From assembly GCF_020150455.1 (NCBI RefSeq), contig NZ_CP083740.1:2852001-2916000 (forward strand): 64,000 nucleotides of DNA, in the 5' to 3' direction. The stretch's first letter is position 1. Every line of letters starts with the position of its first letter. Position numbers and translations under genes: made by a program. The notes under the pieces are model-generated. The model did not search any database. It was given only the letters and a program-made list of their open reading frames with translations, and had not been told where the DNA came from. This document shows, one piece after another, positions 26,323 through 36,060 of this stretch. This stretch comes from Bremerella sp. TYQ1 (GTDB lineage: Bacteria; Planctomycetota; Planctomycetia; Pirellulales; Pirellulaceae).

Positions 26323-26824
26323 GCCATTACTTTCGGCTAGGTAGTCTTCGTTGCGTGCTCAATGAGTCCGGCATAAACCGTTCGTCGTAGGCGGCCGGGC
26401 AATAGTGGCTCTATCTTACTGGGTCGATCAGGCCGGCTGCCAGCGGGAAACACTCAACGAGAAAGATTTCGTTTTGTGCATTTCTGACGCGAGCCGAGAC
26501 CACCTTCCTATGGCAACCATACTCAAGCCGATCAAACATGTCGGCGCGTCGATGTTAGTTCAACCGACACCCACGTAATTTCACTCGACAGATGATACGC
26601 GTGCGGCATGGGCGATGGGGACGAAGCTGGCTGAAATCGACGATTCTTGCTGGGGAATACAGCATGGTACTGCATTTGCTTTCTGGAGATCCCCTTCCTG
26701 CGTCGTGCTTGCGGACGAACGTTTCGCATGCCTACGAAGCGAGGAAGGCGAGGCCCAAGCGAGTGTTTCGCTAACGAAAATCGCCTCGCAGTCTGTCACA
26801 TTGTTTTTCCTGTTTTAGAGATTT
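26323..26824. other. Intergenic region upstream of the second DUF1559 gene
   Basis: 502 bp between divergent genes. Several short ORFs overlap on both strands but none has a ribosome site plus sensible composition. No repeat or RNA fold recognised. Confidence 0.5.
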
Positions 26825-27745
26825 ATGACCATTCGCCGTCACGGTTTTACGCTGGTTGAGTTGCTCGTTGTGATTGCCATTATTGGGATTCTGATTGCTT
26901 TGTTGTTGCCGGCCGTTCAGTCGGCTCGCGAAGCGGCGCGGCGGATGCAATGCTCGAACAACCTCAAGCAAATCTGCCTCGCTTTTCACAACTATGCCGA
27001 CGTCCACAAAGGGTTTCCTCAAGCACGAATCACTGGCGTGTACGACGGCGCGAACTCTGTTTTCTCTGGCTGGCCGACCGCCATTTTGCCCTACATCGAA
27101 CAAGGCAACCTGGCCGAGTTATACAACGAGAACCTGCCCCACTTTCATGAAGACAACCAAGACTTAGTGCGAACGCAGGTCGACTTGTTCGTCTGCCCTT
27201 CGACACCCAACGGTGACCGCCAGGTTCAGCTTTCGACAGGGCCGACTGAATCGACATTGATCGCAGATCGTTACGGCGGACCAGGCGACTATTACGTGCG
27301 CCTGCAAACGTGGGTCTGGCCTGGGGGCGACACGCTGGACGTGGGACTCGACTCGAACGCGGCGACTCCGATGGCCAAGTTCACCGACGGGCTATCGAAC
27401 ACAGTACTGCTGGGCGAAGTGAGTGCTCGACCGGTGCTGTATATCAATGGCAAAGCTCAAACGACGCCGATGACCACGCAGCCTGGCTGGTCGGCCTGGG
27501 CAGGTCCTCAAGCATTGCGACTTCGCAGTTACAACGACGATTGCTCGGCCGAGTCGGACGGAACGACGACCTATCAACAGGTGATCAACGTTTGCAATCA
27601 GCAAGGGCTGTACAGCTTTCATCCTGCGGGCGCGATGGTTTCGTTGGGGGATGGCAGCGTGCGATTCCTTTCGGAAACTACCGACCTGGAAACGGTTGTC
27701 GCGATGCATACACGTTCCGGCGGCGAAGTTTTCACGATGCCGTAG
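26825..27745 (+). CDS. DUF1559 prepilin-type protein (second copy)
   Basis: 306 residues. The prepilin signal [18 protein letters not shown] is followed by [20 protein letters not shown] and the DUF1559 domain, closing with [19 protein letters not shown]. It is shorter than the copy at 17178 and has no lipoprotein partner; it stands alone with its own terminator. The start ATG at 26825 is preceded by a weak AGAGAT site. Probable assembly by a PilD/type II-like machinery, possibly using the GspE-like ATPase, is inference. Confidence 0.92.
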   Translation: MTIRRHGFTLVELLVVIAIIGILIALLLPAVQSAREAARRMQCSNNLKQICLAFHNYADVHKGFPQARITGVYDGANSVFSGWPTAILPYIEQGNLAELYNENLPHFHEDNQDLVRTQVDLFVCPSTPNGDRQVQLSTGPTESTLIADRYGGPGDYYVRLQTWVWPGGDTLDVGLDSNAATPMAKFTDGLSNTVLLGEVSARPVLYINGKAQTTPMTTQPGWSAWAGPQALRLRSYNDDCSAESDGTTTYQQVINVCNQQGLYSFHPAGAMVSLGDGSVRFLSETTDLETVVAMHTRSGGEVFTMP

Positions 27746-27778
27746 TGTAATCTCCAAGCATTACATAAGTCGAAACGG

Positions 27779-27817
27779 GGTGGCATTGCCGTGGGCCTGG
27801 CATGTCACCTTTTTTTA
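27779..27817 (+). terminator. Intrinsic terminator after the second DUF1559 gene
   Basis: GGTGGCATTGCC pairs with GGCATGTCACC with one bulged T and one G-U, followed by eight T. Confidence 0.75.
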
Positions 27818-27892
27818 TTGCGTGAACTCCCCCGATGAATGTGGTATACCAGGGATGCGTCAATGGCAGACATGGTACAGGGGACGTGATTG

Positions 27893-28468
27893 ATGAGCAT
27901 GAACGAAACGGATTGGACGGCATTCTTACAGTCGTATTCGGCCGAACTGGCTTCGCGTGAAGAGCGTTTGAACTGGGCCGAAGTGCCTCAAGAAGCACGC
28001 GACAAACGCTGGCTCGGTTACCCGCCGGCCACCGACGATCAAATCGAGGCAACCGAATCGCGCCTGGGAATTACGCTGCCGGAAGATGTCCGCGCGTTCT
28101 ATCGCGTCTCGAACGGATGGATGCTTTGCGACAACAGCATCTACGACCTTCGACCGCTGGAAGATTGGTGCTGGCTTCGCGAGGGCGATTCCGACTTGTG
28201 GGAGCTTTGCCAGAGCGATGAGTTCGCGATCGAAGATGACGACGACTATGGGCACGAACAAGGGACCAAAGTTTGCCGCTCGTTGCTGCTCAACACACGT
28301 GGTGACGACGCCAGCATGCTGTACGACCCCTTCGCCAAGGAAGATGACTTGAAGCTTTGCTTTGGTACCTGGGCGTCATGGAATCCGGCAATGGAGTGGA
28401 CGGCGACGACGCTTTCTGAATACTTCGTCAACGAACGCGAGATCACCAATCAGGTTGATTCGGCCTGA
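27893..28468 (+). CDS. SMI1/KNR4 (SUKH) family protein
   Basis: 191 residues from ATG 27893, with AGGGGACG upstream. The SUKH signature is visible as GYPPATDDQIEATESRLG, then ITLPEDVRAFYRVSNGW, and the C-terminal TWASWNPAMEW. A central stretch is very acidic (AIEDDDDYGHEQ). Many bacterial SUKH proteins are immunity proteins to polymorphic toxins, while others are housekeeping. No toxin gene is adjacent, so the role is open. It overlaps the convergent gene at its 3' end by 19 bp. Confidence 0.85.
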   Translation: MSMNETDWTAFLQSYSAELASREERLNWAEVPQEARDKRWLGYPPATDDQIEATESRLGITLPEDVRAFYRVSNGWMLCDNSIYDLRPLEDWCWLREGDSDLWELCQSDEFAIEDDDDYGHEQGTKVCRSLLLNTRGDDASMLYDPFAKEDDLKLCFGTWASWNPAMEWTATTLSEYFVNEREITNQVDSA

Positions 28469-28884
28469 GCCGCTTCCGGGGAGGAATGTTCTTCCGCGTC
28501 GCAGGCTTCGACGTTCGGCTGGACATCCTTCGGCTGAAACACGAGGCATTCGGAAAGCTTCCCTTTCGCCGCCTCCAACTGTTGCGGCGTAATCTCGCAA
28601 TCGAATGCCACCGCCACAATTCCGCGCGGTGGCAGCAAGTTGAGAACGGTCAGCCGGTCGAGTTCTTCCGGCGTCAGCGGGCGGGTAAACTTGATATTAA
28701 ACTCTTGCCGCAGCGGCCAGCCTCCTAGGCCGAACGCCTTACCACCGAGATCGGATACGACCTCCATCGCGTCGGTTTTGCGCGCTTTCCACGCATAATA
28801 ATCGGCCGTACAACCGATCATCATCAGCCCGACCAATCCATAGATCGCGTGCCGGATACGAAACTGCTTTGGAAAGAATTCCAT
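28450..28884 (-). CDS. Membrane-anchored protein of unknown function
   Basis: 144 residues from ATG 28884; upstream in-frame codons are unlikely. One N-terminal membrane segment (IYGLVGLMMIGCTADYYAW) could also be read as a lipobox (MMIGC). A small alpha/beta domain follows with FTRPLTPEELDRLTVLN, LPPRGIVAVAFDC and an acidic tail. No family recognised. It is 45 bp downstream of another membrane protein gene on the same strand, probably one operon. Confidence 0.65.
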   Translation of the reverse strand: MEFFPKQFRIRHAIYGLVGLMMIGCTADYYAWKARKTDAMEVVSDLGGKAFGLGGWPLRQEFNIKFTRPLTPEELDRLTVLNLLPPRGIVAVAFDCEITPQQLEAAKGKLSECLVFQPKDVQPNVEACDAEEHSSPEAAQAEST

Positions 28885-28929
28885 GGCAGACCTTACACAA
28901 TGGCAACGAATTGAAAGCCGCAACGCAGA

Positions 28930-29397
28930 TCATTTCCCACGGCATCCCCAGCGGATGCTGTACCATGCGGCGACAGCCCAAGCCGCGCTGAAGGCTGCTC
29001 CGAGAACAGCTTGCAGAACGCCTTCTTTCGCCCCTTCACCGACAGAAACCAAAGCGATTACCGGCGCGGCAATCAACATTATCCAGCCATTGAAGCGAGA
29101 GGTTTTACGCGCGTTGACTTGCTGCTTGTGGTACTGCTTTTCGAGACGCCTCTGCGTTTGAACAGGGTCTTTGCTTCTCCGGAAAAGAATGAAGTGATTG
29201 TGCAACAAGCCAATAACGGGAAATATTGCATAGAACAGGAAACCATAAAAATGGTTTACATTCCCCGTTATCAGCCAAACGACGAGCCCCACCACTGCGA
29301 GCAACATCGCAAAGCCAAGCCACAAAACATCTGCAATCCACCGCCACTGCGAATGGATCTGAGCAAGGTGTTCAGGATCTTCCGTCGAGTCATCCAT
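28930..29397 (-). CDS. Four-helix membrane protein of unknown function
   Basis: 155 residues. Membrane helices are at about 22-43 (VLWLGFAMLLAVVGLVVWLI), 50-70, 103-120 and 125-146. A basic loop (RRSKDPVQTQRRLEKQYHKQ) lies between helices 2 and 3 and would face the cytoplasm. No known domain. First of two co-oriented genes. Confidence 0.7.
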   Translation of the reverse strand: MDDSTEDPEHLAQIHSQWRWIADVLWLGFAMLLAVVGLVVWLITGNVNHFYGFLFYAIFPVIGLLHNHFILFRRSKDPVQTQRRLEKQYHKQQVNARKTSRFNGWIMLIAAPVIALVSVGEGAKEGVLQAVLGAAFSAAWAVAAWYSIRWGCRGK

Positions 29398-29545
29398 AAC
29401 TCTATTGTATCGCCGCAGGCCTGGGCGTCATCGTTTTTGCCAGACAATACCAGCCATCGATTTGTTCCGACATTCGACTGCGTGCCGAATAACCGGCAGG
29501 AACGCAAGCGAACCAAAGGTTTCTCCACTTCCGATGTGCCGACGA

Positions 29546-29914
29546 TTAGCCGGCGGAGCTCTCAGCTTTCACTTCCTTGGCCGTATCGACGTACGACCAC
29601 AGCACGAGCGTCGTCAAAATCGAGGCATTGACGCTCAAAGCCCAGAAACGCCAGTCTTGATTGGCAGCACCATACTGGCTGTCATAAATCGACAAAGCGA
29701 TCATCAAGATAGACCCCAGCGTTGCCAACTGCCAACGCAGCCAGTTACCTATGCCGAACAAGATAGATAGGCAACCACTCACGATGTAGGTCCAAGGGCT
29801 ATCAATCAGTTGGCTGACGTACGACGCCCCTTGTTCCAACATCAGATAGCCCAGGGCGATACGCCCACTTCCTACAACAATATTTAAAACGGCCATGGCC
29901 TGAAACGGATTCAT
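29546..29914 (-). CDS. Small membrane protein of unknown function
   Basis: 122 residues from ATG 29914, preceded by GAGGAGAA, which fixes the start. Four membrane helices fill most of the protein (FQAMAVLNIVVGSGRIALGY; WTYIVSGCLSILFGIGNW; LATLGSILMIALSIYD; FWALSVNASILTTLVLWSYV). No catalytic residues or known family. Confidence 0.75.
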   Translation of the reverse strand: MNPFQAMAVLNIVVGSGRIALGYLMLEQGASYVSQLIDSPWTYIVSGCLSILFGIGNWLRWQLATLGSILMIALSIYDSQYGAANQDWRFWALSVNASILTTLVLWSYVDTAKEVKAESSAG

Positions 29915-30121
29915 GAAGGGTTCTCCTCGTCTCAAAAATTCGTGCAACGACTCACTCGCTGAAGGCCGCAAATGGTATGCCCAGAACGAAAACGGAGAAT
30001 TCCTCGGAACGGACGTCGATTTCGTCCTATATTAGGTGGGTTATTTTCAGCCCAGAGCGACCGTGCAGACACGCGTTATTTCCGGTTAATAACCATCGCT
30101 TCCGCATGAAAAGGGGTTCTC

Positions 30122-30583
30122 ATGATTCGGTTTCTACAGTGCTTGGTAGTTTCGTGTTCGTTTCTCGTGCTCGCGGGACTCGGCATCGCGATGGCACACG
30201 ATAACGAAGGGCCTTTGAAGGTCACCACGCTGGTGAAGTCAACCGACGCGTGGGATGGCAAGCCGCTGCCGAGCTATCCGAAAGGGCAGCCAGAGATCAC
30301 GATCTTGAGGATCATCATTCCCGCAGGGGAAAGAACGCCGCTGCATATTCATCCGGTCATCAACGCTGGCGTGCTGCTACGTGGAGAACTGGATGTCCAC
30401 ATGGAGAACGGCAAGCACTTGAAGATGAACGCAGGCGACTCCCTGATCGAAGTGGTCGACAAGCCGCACTGGGGTCAGAACAACGGACGTGTCGACGCCG
30501 AGATCGTTGTCTTTTATGCTGGCGTCAAAGGCGAATCGCTCACCGAAAAACTGGATGAGCACGACCACCCCATCAAGCCATGA
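30122..30583 (+). CDS. Secreted cupin-domain protein
   Basis: 153 residues with a signal peptide (about 1-25). One cupin barrel follows: RTPLHIHPVINAGVLLRGEL supplies two metal-binding His, and LKMNAGDSLIEVVDKPHWGQN completes the second cupin motif. This suggests a periplasmic metal-binding sugar- or quercetin-type cupin; the substrate is unknown. A gene for a membrane protein follows after 27 bp on the same strand. Confidence 0.85.
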   Translation: MIRFLQCLVVSCSFLVLAGLGIAMAHDNEGPLKVTTLVKSTDAWDGKPLPSYPKGQPEITILRIIIPAGERTPLHIHPVINAGVLLRGELDVHMENGKHLKMNAGDSLIEVVDKPHWGQNNGRVDAEIVVFYAGVKGESLTEKLDEHDHPIKP

Positions 30584-30610
30584 TCTTCTTCCTGGGAATT
30601 GAAACTGAGC

Positions 30611-31207
30611 ATGAACAATCCATTTCAGTCCCCGTCCGATCTCCCCCACGAAATGACGCCGGCGCCGTGGTGGTATCTGTGGTTCTATCAGATCGTATAC
30701 CCGGCCCAATACCTGGGCACGCTGATGCTGGTGCTCTATTGGTTCGGAGCATTGACCGAGCTTGCCGGCGGGATTGCCGTTGGTATGATCGCTGTCGCTT
30801 GGGGCGGCTCGTATCTTCTGCCGAAGCTGGCCGGTAACCCGCCGGAAGCGTATGCAGTGCTCGATAGTCGATTGCTGAAGACCCGGGAACCGTACTACCG
30901 CCACGTCATGCAGCAGTTCCTCAATGGCGCGACGCTTGTTTACGATGGCGTCGCGTTTGGAATTCAGCCAAGCGGAGAGCTTAACGCTGGCATCTTTACC
31001 CGGTTCGAAGAACTTGGAGAAACCGAAGCGAAAGTCATCACCGACCATGCTCAAGCGATGTACGACTTCCTAGTTGAGCAGTCCGCTGAGTTCGAATCCG
31101 CCGCGCAAGGCCGAGCATTTCGTATCTGGGTAATGTCCGGACTCGATCCGCACGCCGCAGTCGTCTGCAGGATGAGCGACGGCAAGCTTTATTGGCAAGA
31201 TACCTGA
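30611..31207 (+). CDS. Membrane protein of unknown function
   Basis: 198 residues from ATG 30611. Two or three membrane helices lie near the start (YQIVYPAQYLGTLMLVLYW; ALTELAGGIAVGMIAVAWGG). The last 110 residues form a soluble mixed domain (YYRHVMQQFLNGATLVYDG, AQAMYDFLVEQSAEFESA). No family recognised. Likely co-transcribed with the cupin gene. Confidence 0.65.
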   Translation: MNNPFQSPSDLPHEMTPAPWWYLWFYQIVYPAQYLGTLMLVLYWFGALTELAGGIAVGMIAVAWGGSYLLPKLAGNPPEAYAVLDSRLLKTREPYYRHVMQQFLNGATLVYDGVAFGIQPSGELNAGIFTRFEELGETEAKVITDHAQAMYDFLVEQSAEFESAAQGRAFRIWVMSGLDPHAAVVCRMSDGKLYWQDT

Positions 31208-31234
31208 GCTTGAGGCGCCGTTGGAACGGCGAGC

Positions 31235-32200
31235 CTAGTCTTCAGGGAAGAACGGAAACAGTTCTCGCAATTCTTCCGGCGTGACCTGACGGCCGTATTC
31301 GCATACCTCGAACGTTTCGGCAAAGTCGATTTGACTGCCTGCTTCTTCTCCGTACCACTGCTGCAATACGCCGCGGAATCGCTTGGCTTCCGCGCCTTGG
31401 CGTTCGACCCAGCGGTCGTGCAGCCATTTGCGCCGCAGCTCTGGCTTCGAAGCTGGAGGAACTTGAGCGACGAACTCTGGACTGCCGAGCGCGCCCCCTT
31501 CGTACGCTTGTGATTCGAGCGCCGACAGGGCATCAATCTTGGCGTCGAACACATCGTCTAGAGCGACGGCGACGTCGGGTCGAAACGGATAAGGCTTCAG
31601 GAATCGGTCGCTCGAATAAAGAAAGACCGGATTCTCTTTCAAAGCCGGGCTATCGGGACAGAAGTAAGGAACCATCACCATGAACGCAGCATCTTGGACC
31701 AATTCGCCGACGCTACGGTGGTCGGGATGATAGTCCCAAGGACGGTGACTGATCACAATGTCCGCTTTCCAATCCCGAATCAGGCGTGTGATCGTACGGC
31801 GGTTTTCGAGCGTTGGCATCAGCTCGCCGTCATGAATATCGAGCACCTCCGACACCACGCCCATTCGCTTGGCCGCTTCGGCCGACTCCTTAGCACGCCG
31901 TTGGGCCAGTTCTCCGCCGGCCATCTGCCAATGTCCAATATCGCCATTGGTAACGGAAACCAACTTCACGTGATGCCCCTGCTGGGCCCACTTGATGGCC
32001 GTGCCGCCACACTTGTATTCGGCATCGTCCGGATGAGCCCCGAAACAAATGATCCGCAGCTTCTTATCATCCTGCCGATGGGTACCATCGGTGGTGGATT
32101 GAGCTGAGGCCTGTTGAGCGACCGCCACTTGAAAACTGACAGCCGCAACCACGACCGACAACAACGAACAAACGAACATTTTTCGCGTCAACAACTGCAT
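31235..32200 (-). CDS. Secreted PIG-L/LmbE-type deacetylase
   Basis: 321 residues. The signal peptide covers about 1-33. The zinc site is in ICFGAHPDDAEYKCGG (HPDD at 56-59) with the later His in HRPWDYHPDHRS. PIG-L enzymes remove N-acetyl groups from GlcNAc-type sugars. Export suggests action on extracellular glycans, in line with the sulfatase-rich lifestyle of planctomycetes. Its C-terminal part (FAETFEVCEYGRQVTPEEL) is the usual planctomycete extension. Single gene. Confidence 0.9.
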   Translation of the reverse strand: MQLLTRKMFVCSLLSVVVAAVSFQVAVAQQASAQSTTDGTHRQDDKKLRIICFGAHPDDAEYKCGGTAIKWAQQGHHVKLVSVTNGDIGHWQMAGGELAQRRAKESAEAAKRMGVVSEVLDIHDGELMPTLENRRTITRLIRDWKADIVISHRPWDYHPDHRSVGELVQDAAFMVMVPYFCPDSPALKENPVFLYSSDRFLKPYPFRPDVAVALDDVFDAKIDALSALESQAYEGGALGSPEFVAQVPPASKPELRRKWLHDRWVERQGAEAKRFRGVLQQWYGEEAGSQIDFAETFEVCEYGRQVTPEELRELFPFFPED

Positions 32201-32527
32201 AGGAAAGTCACTGCGAGGAGAGAGAACCGGAGACGTTTAATTGGCCATTAGCTTCCCAGCATAGCCACGCCAGGCCAACAAAGTCGAGCCCTGAAACCGT
32301 CAAACCAACTCGATTTATTCCATTTTAAGCCAGGAAATAGATCGTGACATCATTTTAAGGAAAGTCGGAGATCCGCATACCTACCTGGTGGCAAATAGCA
32401 AGCCGAAGAAAATATCGAGCATGAAACGTTGAGCGGCGTGAATTTCGCTCTTACACTGGCGGTGACATCGGCGATGCTATCCAGAGCTTGCCCATCGACA
32501 GCGGGTTTCCCCTTAGAAGAGGCAAAC
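32201..32527. other. Intergenic region between divergent deacetylase and membrane-protein genes
   Basis: About 327 bp. No convincing gene, hairpin with T tract or repeat. It may hold both promoters. Confidence 0.4.
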
Positions 32528-33382
32528 GTGGACTGGCTCGATCAATTGAACGCTCAACGTCGCGCCGAACGTGGCGAAGAGGAGCCTCCGACGCCGAAAA
32601 CTGCTGCTCCGAAGCCTTTCGCGATTGTAACGCTATGTCTTCTGGCAGTCGCCCATATTGGGCTCATCGATTGGGCGCGCAACGCGGTCCATGAATATCG
32701 CTTGGCGATAATGCTTCATGGCATCATGCTCGGTTTTTGGATCGGCGTCGGCCGTGGTCCGTTTTGGCTTCGTTGGGCAAGCTTAGGTTTTCTGGCAATC
32801 TATTGCCGGCTGTTGGACGATCCTGATCCAATTCTCTTTAGAAACCTTCACACAAGACTGCACTATTCAACGCTGGAAATCGGCTTGCTGGTGGCATTCG
32901 TCGCGATTAACAGTTACATCGTACCGAGAGTCCTTGGCCCTGGCAGAAAATGGAGTGTGCCACAGTTTTCGATCGGACGTATGCTGCTTGGAATCGGAGC
33001 GGTCGCGTTCGTTTGCCAGATGTGGCGTTTTGCTTTGGCAGAAATCTCACCGGACGAAAAGTACTGGCCCGGCTATGCTGCCGACGTTTGCACACTGCTT
33101 ACAGTTGCCGTGACCGTTGCGGTCGTTGCCAGTCCGCTTCTTTATGGAGAGAAGCGGACACGTCGTAAGATTTACTGGAGAGCATTCGGTGCCGTGATCA
33201 CCATTCCCCTTGCCTATGCCGTACTACATTGGTTGTTTACCGGCTATGGTGATGCCGACGTACCGATCGGGGTGATAACATTGGTTCCGATCTTTGTCCT
33301 GCTGCTCTATCCCATGACGTACGGAACCCGTGGCGTTGGCTATCCTTGGATTAAGCGATTGGACGAGCCGGTGGATGCGTGA
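32528..33382 (+). CDS. Multi-pass membrane protein of unknown function
   Basis: 284 residues from GTG 32528, chosen because AGAAGAGG sits just upstream and the protein then begins MDWLDQLNAQRRAERGEEE. An in-frame TTG at 32429 would add 33 residues. After a Pro-rich linker, about seven membrane helices follow (FAIVTLCLLAVAHIGLI, AIMLHGIMLGFWIGVG, LEIGLLVAFVAINSYIV, and so on to VITLVPIFVLLLYPM). No known transporter signature. Confidence 0.7.
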   Translation: MDWLDQLNAQRRAERGEEEPPTPKTAAPKPFAIVTLCLLAVAHIGLIDWARNAVHEYRLAIMLHGIMLGFWIGVGRGPFWLRWASLGFLAIYCRLLDDPDPILFRNLHTRLHYSTLEIGLLVAFVAINSYIVPRVLGPGRKWSVPQFSIGRMLLGIGAVAFVCQMWRFALAEISPDEKYWPGYAADVCTLLTVAVTVAVVASPLLYGEKRTRRKIYWRAFGAVITIPLAYAVLHWLFTGYGDADVPIGVITLVPIFVLLLYPMTYGTRGVGYPWIKRLDEPVDA

Positions 33383-33387
33383 CCAGG

Positions 33388-34008
33388 TTACTTAGCTTCG
33401 ACTGGAATTTGAACTTCCCAGAGACGCTTTTCTTGATCGGTCATGGGGCCGTGATAACCGAGCCGACGTGGGTCGCCGTTGCGTTTCCACTTAGGATGAT
33501 CGGCGAGCCAGTTTTCTAGTTTCTCGAGCGAGGCTTGGTAGACCTTCTCATTCATTTTTCCCTGGACGCCGATGGTGACGAATGTTCGACCGGGATGATC
33601 CAAGACGTCGACCTGACCGAGTCCGTCACCGGTGCTGCCCTGCTTCGTGGTGCGGTAGAGAAACTCCATCTCCACTTTGCGGTCGTCTTTTGATTCGCCG
33701 CTGTAGGTGTTGACGACGGGGGCAGTCATGGCGATGTCGTTCGCTTTGATATGAGCGAACAACTGCCAGAAGAGAAGATTGTCAGCCCGATCCATCTTCA
33801 TGCCGCTTTGGGCGACCGCACTGCGATAGGCGGGATACTCCTTCACGGCGATCTCGCCAGGCGCGGTTGGTTCCGGCCAGCCTTCAGGAAGCGGCGCGTC
33901 GACTTCGGCGGGCTTGGCATGCCCAGGCGCATCGTCGGCCGATGCCACTGCCGAAGAAACCAATAAGATTCCTAGCGAGCATAATCCAGCTATGAGCGCG
34001 GTCTTCAT
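33388..34008 (-). CDS. Secreted SOUL-family heme-binding-like protein
   Basis: 206 residues from ATG 34008, with a signal peptide ending near ASA. The SOUL fold is visible: EIAVKEYPAYRSAVAQSG, the hallmark NDIAMTAPVVNTY, and VEMEFLYRTT. Members bind haem or small amphiphiles; here it is periplasmic. The 3' end faces the membrane-protein gene across 5 bp. Alternative upstream start codons are not supported. Confidence 0.85.
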   Translation of the reverse strand: MKTALIAGLCSLGILLVSSAVASADDAPGHAKPAEVDAPLPEGWPEPTAPGEIAVKEYPAYRSAVAQSGMKMDRADNLLFWQLFAHIKANDIAMTAPVVNTYSGESKDDRKVEMEFLYRTTKQGSTGDGLGQVDVLDHPGRTFVTIGVQGKMNEKVYQASLEKLENWLADHPKWKRNGDPRRLGYHGPMTDQEKRLWEVQIPVEAK

Positions 34009-34114
34009 CGTCCGATTCCTTATCTGGTGGCCTAAATTGCGGTTCTGAAAATCCAAAACCGCAAACGAGCGCACCAGATAACACCGGTTTCAACCGCTGG
34101 AATCCATGGAAGCT

Positions 34115-34522
34115 TTACTCTTCCACGGTTCCAAACTTAAAGCCTTCGTAGATCGCGATCCCGTAGAAGACCAAGTCCATCGGCGAGAAGGTATCGTACA
34201 TCAGTTGGAAGGTGTAGCTGTAGTCGAAACCGAACAGCGCCGAGACGTAGCTGACGTCGGCACTGTCAGCCACCATGCCGATGATGGCCAGGAAGTTCCC
34301 CAGAACACAGCCAAACAAGGAAAGCCCGGCTCCGACAATCCCGAACACCGGCGATCCACCGTTGCCGCCCAGACGCACGGCAATCCCCACGAGAAAACCG
34401 ATACCGACGGCGATGATGCCAAGTTGATAACCAGTCACCAACGTAACGGTGGCCCAGATAGCGGCACCAATCACCGCGGCGATGGTCCCGGCGATGATTG
34501 CCAAGGGCAAATTGCTTGTCAT
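34115..34522 (-). CDS. Small Gly/Ala-rich membrane protein
   Basis: 135 residues with about three membrane helices (LAIIAGTIAAVIGAAIWATV; LGIIAVGIGFLVGIAVRLG; GIVGAGLSLFGCVLGNFLAI) and a C-terminal soluble tail (SYTFQLMYDTFSPMDLVFYG). Similar proteins recur in planctomycetes without assigned function. Single gene. Confidence 0.75.
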   Translation of the reverse strand: MTSNLPLAIIAGTIAAVIGAAIWATVTLVTGYQLGIIAVGIGFLVGIAVRLGGNGGSPVFGIVGAGLSLFGCVLGNFLAIIGMVADSADVSYVSALFGFDYSYTFQLMYDTFSPMDLVFYGIAIYEGFKFGTVEE

Positions 34523-34690
34523 GGAACTTTTCTCTTAATGCCAAGAAGTACTATGGCAAGCGTATACTACGTTCGCCCCGTATGGGGGTGATTTTTAGCA
34601 GATGGAGGAAGCTATTACTAGCATTTTATTCGTATCATAACGAAGCCACCCCACGTCTCTTCGCCATCTGCGCACCGCAAGCGACCGCGT

Positions 34691-35089
34691 TTACGACTTG
34701 CTCTTCAATTCGATGGCCGGAATGGTCGTTTGGTCCGCAGAGATCGACACCTTTAGCGGAGTTTTCTCTTGACTACGGTACTGATTCGGCACGATGCTTT
34801 GGCCGCCCATTTCGGCAGGCACTTTATCGACGACCACCGAGTACTCGCCAGCGGTGATGGGATTGTTGGGATCGCTGGCAATGGTGAACTTTCCACTGGA
34901 ATCGGTCGTGCTGTAGTGTTCGCCGCGAGCCGAACTACTATTCGCAATGAGCTGAACGCCGGCGTTCTCGAGGGGATTGCCGTCGAGGCTGACGGTGCCA
35001 GAATAAACTTTTGCTTCGCTAGTACAACCGACACAAAGCAAAGCTACGAGCAGCGCGCACAGCGAACCGGAGAGGATTGAGGACTTCAT
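34691..35089 (-). CDS. Small lipoprotein, partner of the DUF1559 gene at 35176
   Basis: 132 residues. The lipobox LLCVGC places the lipid on Cys22. A single transthyretin-like beta domain follows (KVYSGTVSLDGNPLENAGV, TDSSGKFTIASDPN, AGEYSVVVDKVP). It has the same build as the lipoprotein at 18288 and the same position after a DUF1559 gene, 86 bp downstream. This repeated pairing suggests that the two act at one surface structure. Confidence 0.85.
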   Translation of the reverse strand: MKSSILSGSLCALLVALLCVGCTSEAKVYSGTVSLDGNPLENAGVQLIANSSSARGEHYSTTDSSGKFTIASDPNNPITAGEYSVVVDKVPAEMGGQSIVPNQYRSQEKTPLKVSISADQTTIPAIELKSKS

Positions 35090-35175
35090 GGTTCCATCCT
35101 GTTGGGAGGTGAAAGTCCCGCCGCGATGAAATGGCTCACCGCGATGGGCAAATTGGATTAAGAATCAGCCGAGCA

Positions 35176-36060
35176 TTAGTATTCGCCAACCACGTTTCCA
35201 TCGATTGGGTTGGTCAGGTTTTGCCAGACAGCAGCTTCCACGGTGCCGGCGACGCCGCGCACGCTTCCGTCGCCCAGGCCGATGTTCATCGTGCCAGGGT
35301 GAGGCGAACTTCCACCGCTGCTCGAATCGCCGGCACTGGTATAAACCGGCGTGATCTGGGGAACAGGACATGCTCCGCCATTTGGATTGCGTCCGCGACA
35401 GATCTGCGGAGCCCATGTTCCTGACGAGTTCGCCCACAAGCTCGACTTGCTTGAAGTGCACTGGCCGTATCGTTCTCCAAAGAAAACTGTATTGGAAAGA
35501 CCATCGGTGATCGAAGCAATGTTCGACGCCCCTTCCTGGTTGTTGTTCGACTGGTCGCAAAACGCCATGAAGTTCACGCCGTAGTTACATACTGCGTGCG
35601 TTCCATCAGGCCCTGTCGGGTAACCATACCCACTTGCCCCCGCCGGGCTGCGTTCCGAAGGGCAACGATACGCTTCGATGATATAGTTGTTCACACGTCG
35701 GCTATTAACGGTGCTATCCATGTTGCCGCCGGCGTCAATCGCTTTGTCGTAGAGGGCGTTTTCTTCGATGTATGGCAGCAAATGAAAGAAGAACGATCCA
35801 GCCAGGTTGTTGAAAGGACCCTTACGTTCGACTCGAGCATTGTGCGCACCAGACTTACCACCAGCCGGCGGAAAGACACGGTACGTATCGTGAACGTTAT
35901 GCGAAGCGATCAGCAACTGCTTGATCTTGTTGGTGCATTCCATTCTTCGAGCAGCTTCACGAGCCTGCTGCACGGCAGGAAGCAATAAGGCAATTAGAAC
36001 TCCGATAATCGCAATGACGACTAGAAGTTCGACGAGTGTAAAACCTCGGCGCAATGCCAT
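35176..36060 (-). CDS. DUF1559 prepilin-type protein (third copy)
   Basis: 294 residues. The prepilin signal [20 protein letters not shown] is followed by [20 protein letters not shown] and a DUF1559 domain with the closing HPGTMNIGLGDGSVRGVAG. Its partner lipoprotein lies 86 bp downstream. A secreted or surface pseudopilin-like role is expected from the family signal. Confidence 0.92.
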   Translation of the reverse strand: MALRRGFTLVELLVVIAIIGVLIALLLPAVQQAREAARRMECTNKIKQLLIASHNVHDTYRVFPPAGGKSGAHNARVERKGPFNNLAGSFFFHLLPYIEENALYDKAIDAGGNMDSTVNSRRVNNYIIEAYRCPSERSPAGASGYGYPTGPDGTHAVCNYGVNFMAFCDQSNNNQEGASNIASITDGLSNTVFFGERYGQCTSSKSSLWANSSGTWAPQICRGRNPNGGACPVPQITPVYTSAGDSSSGGSSPHPGTMNIGLGDGSVRGVAGTVEAAVWQNLTNPIDGNVVGEY

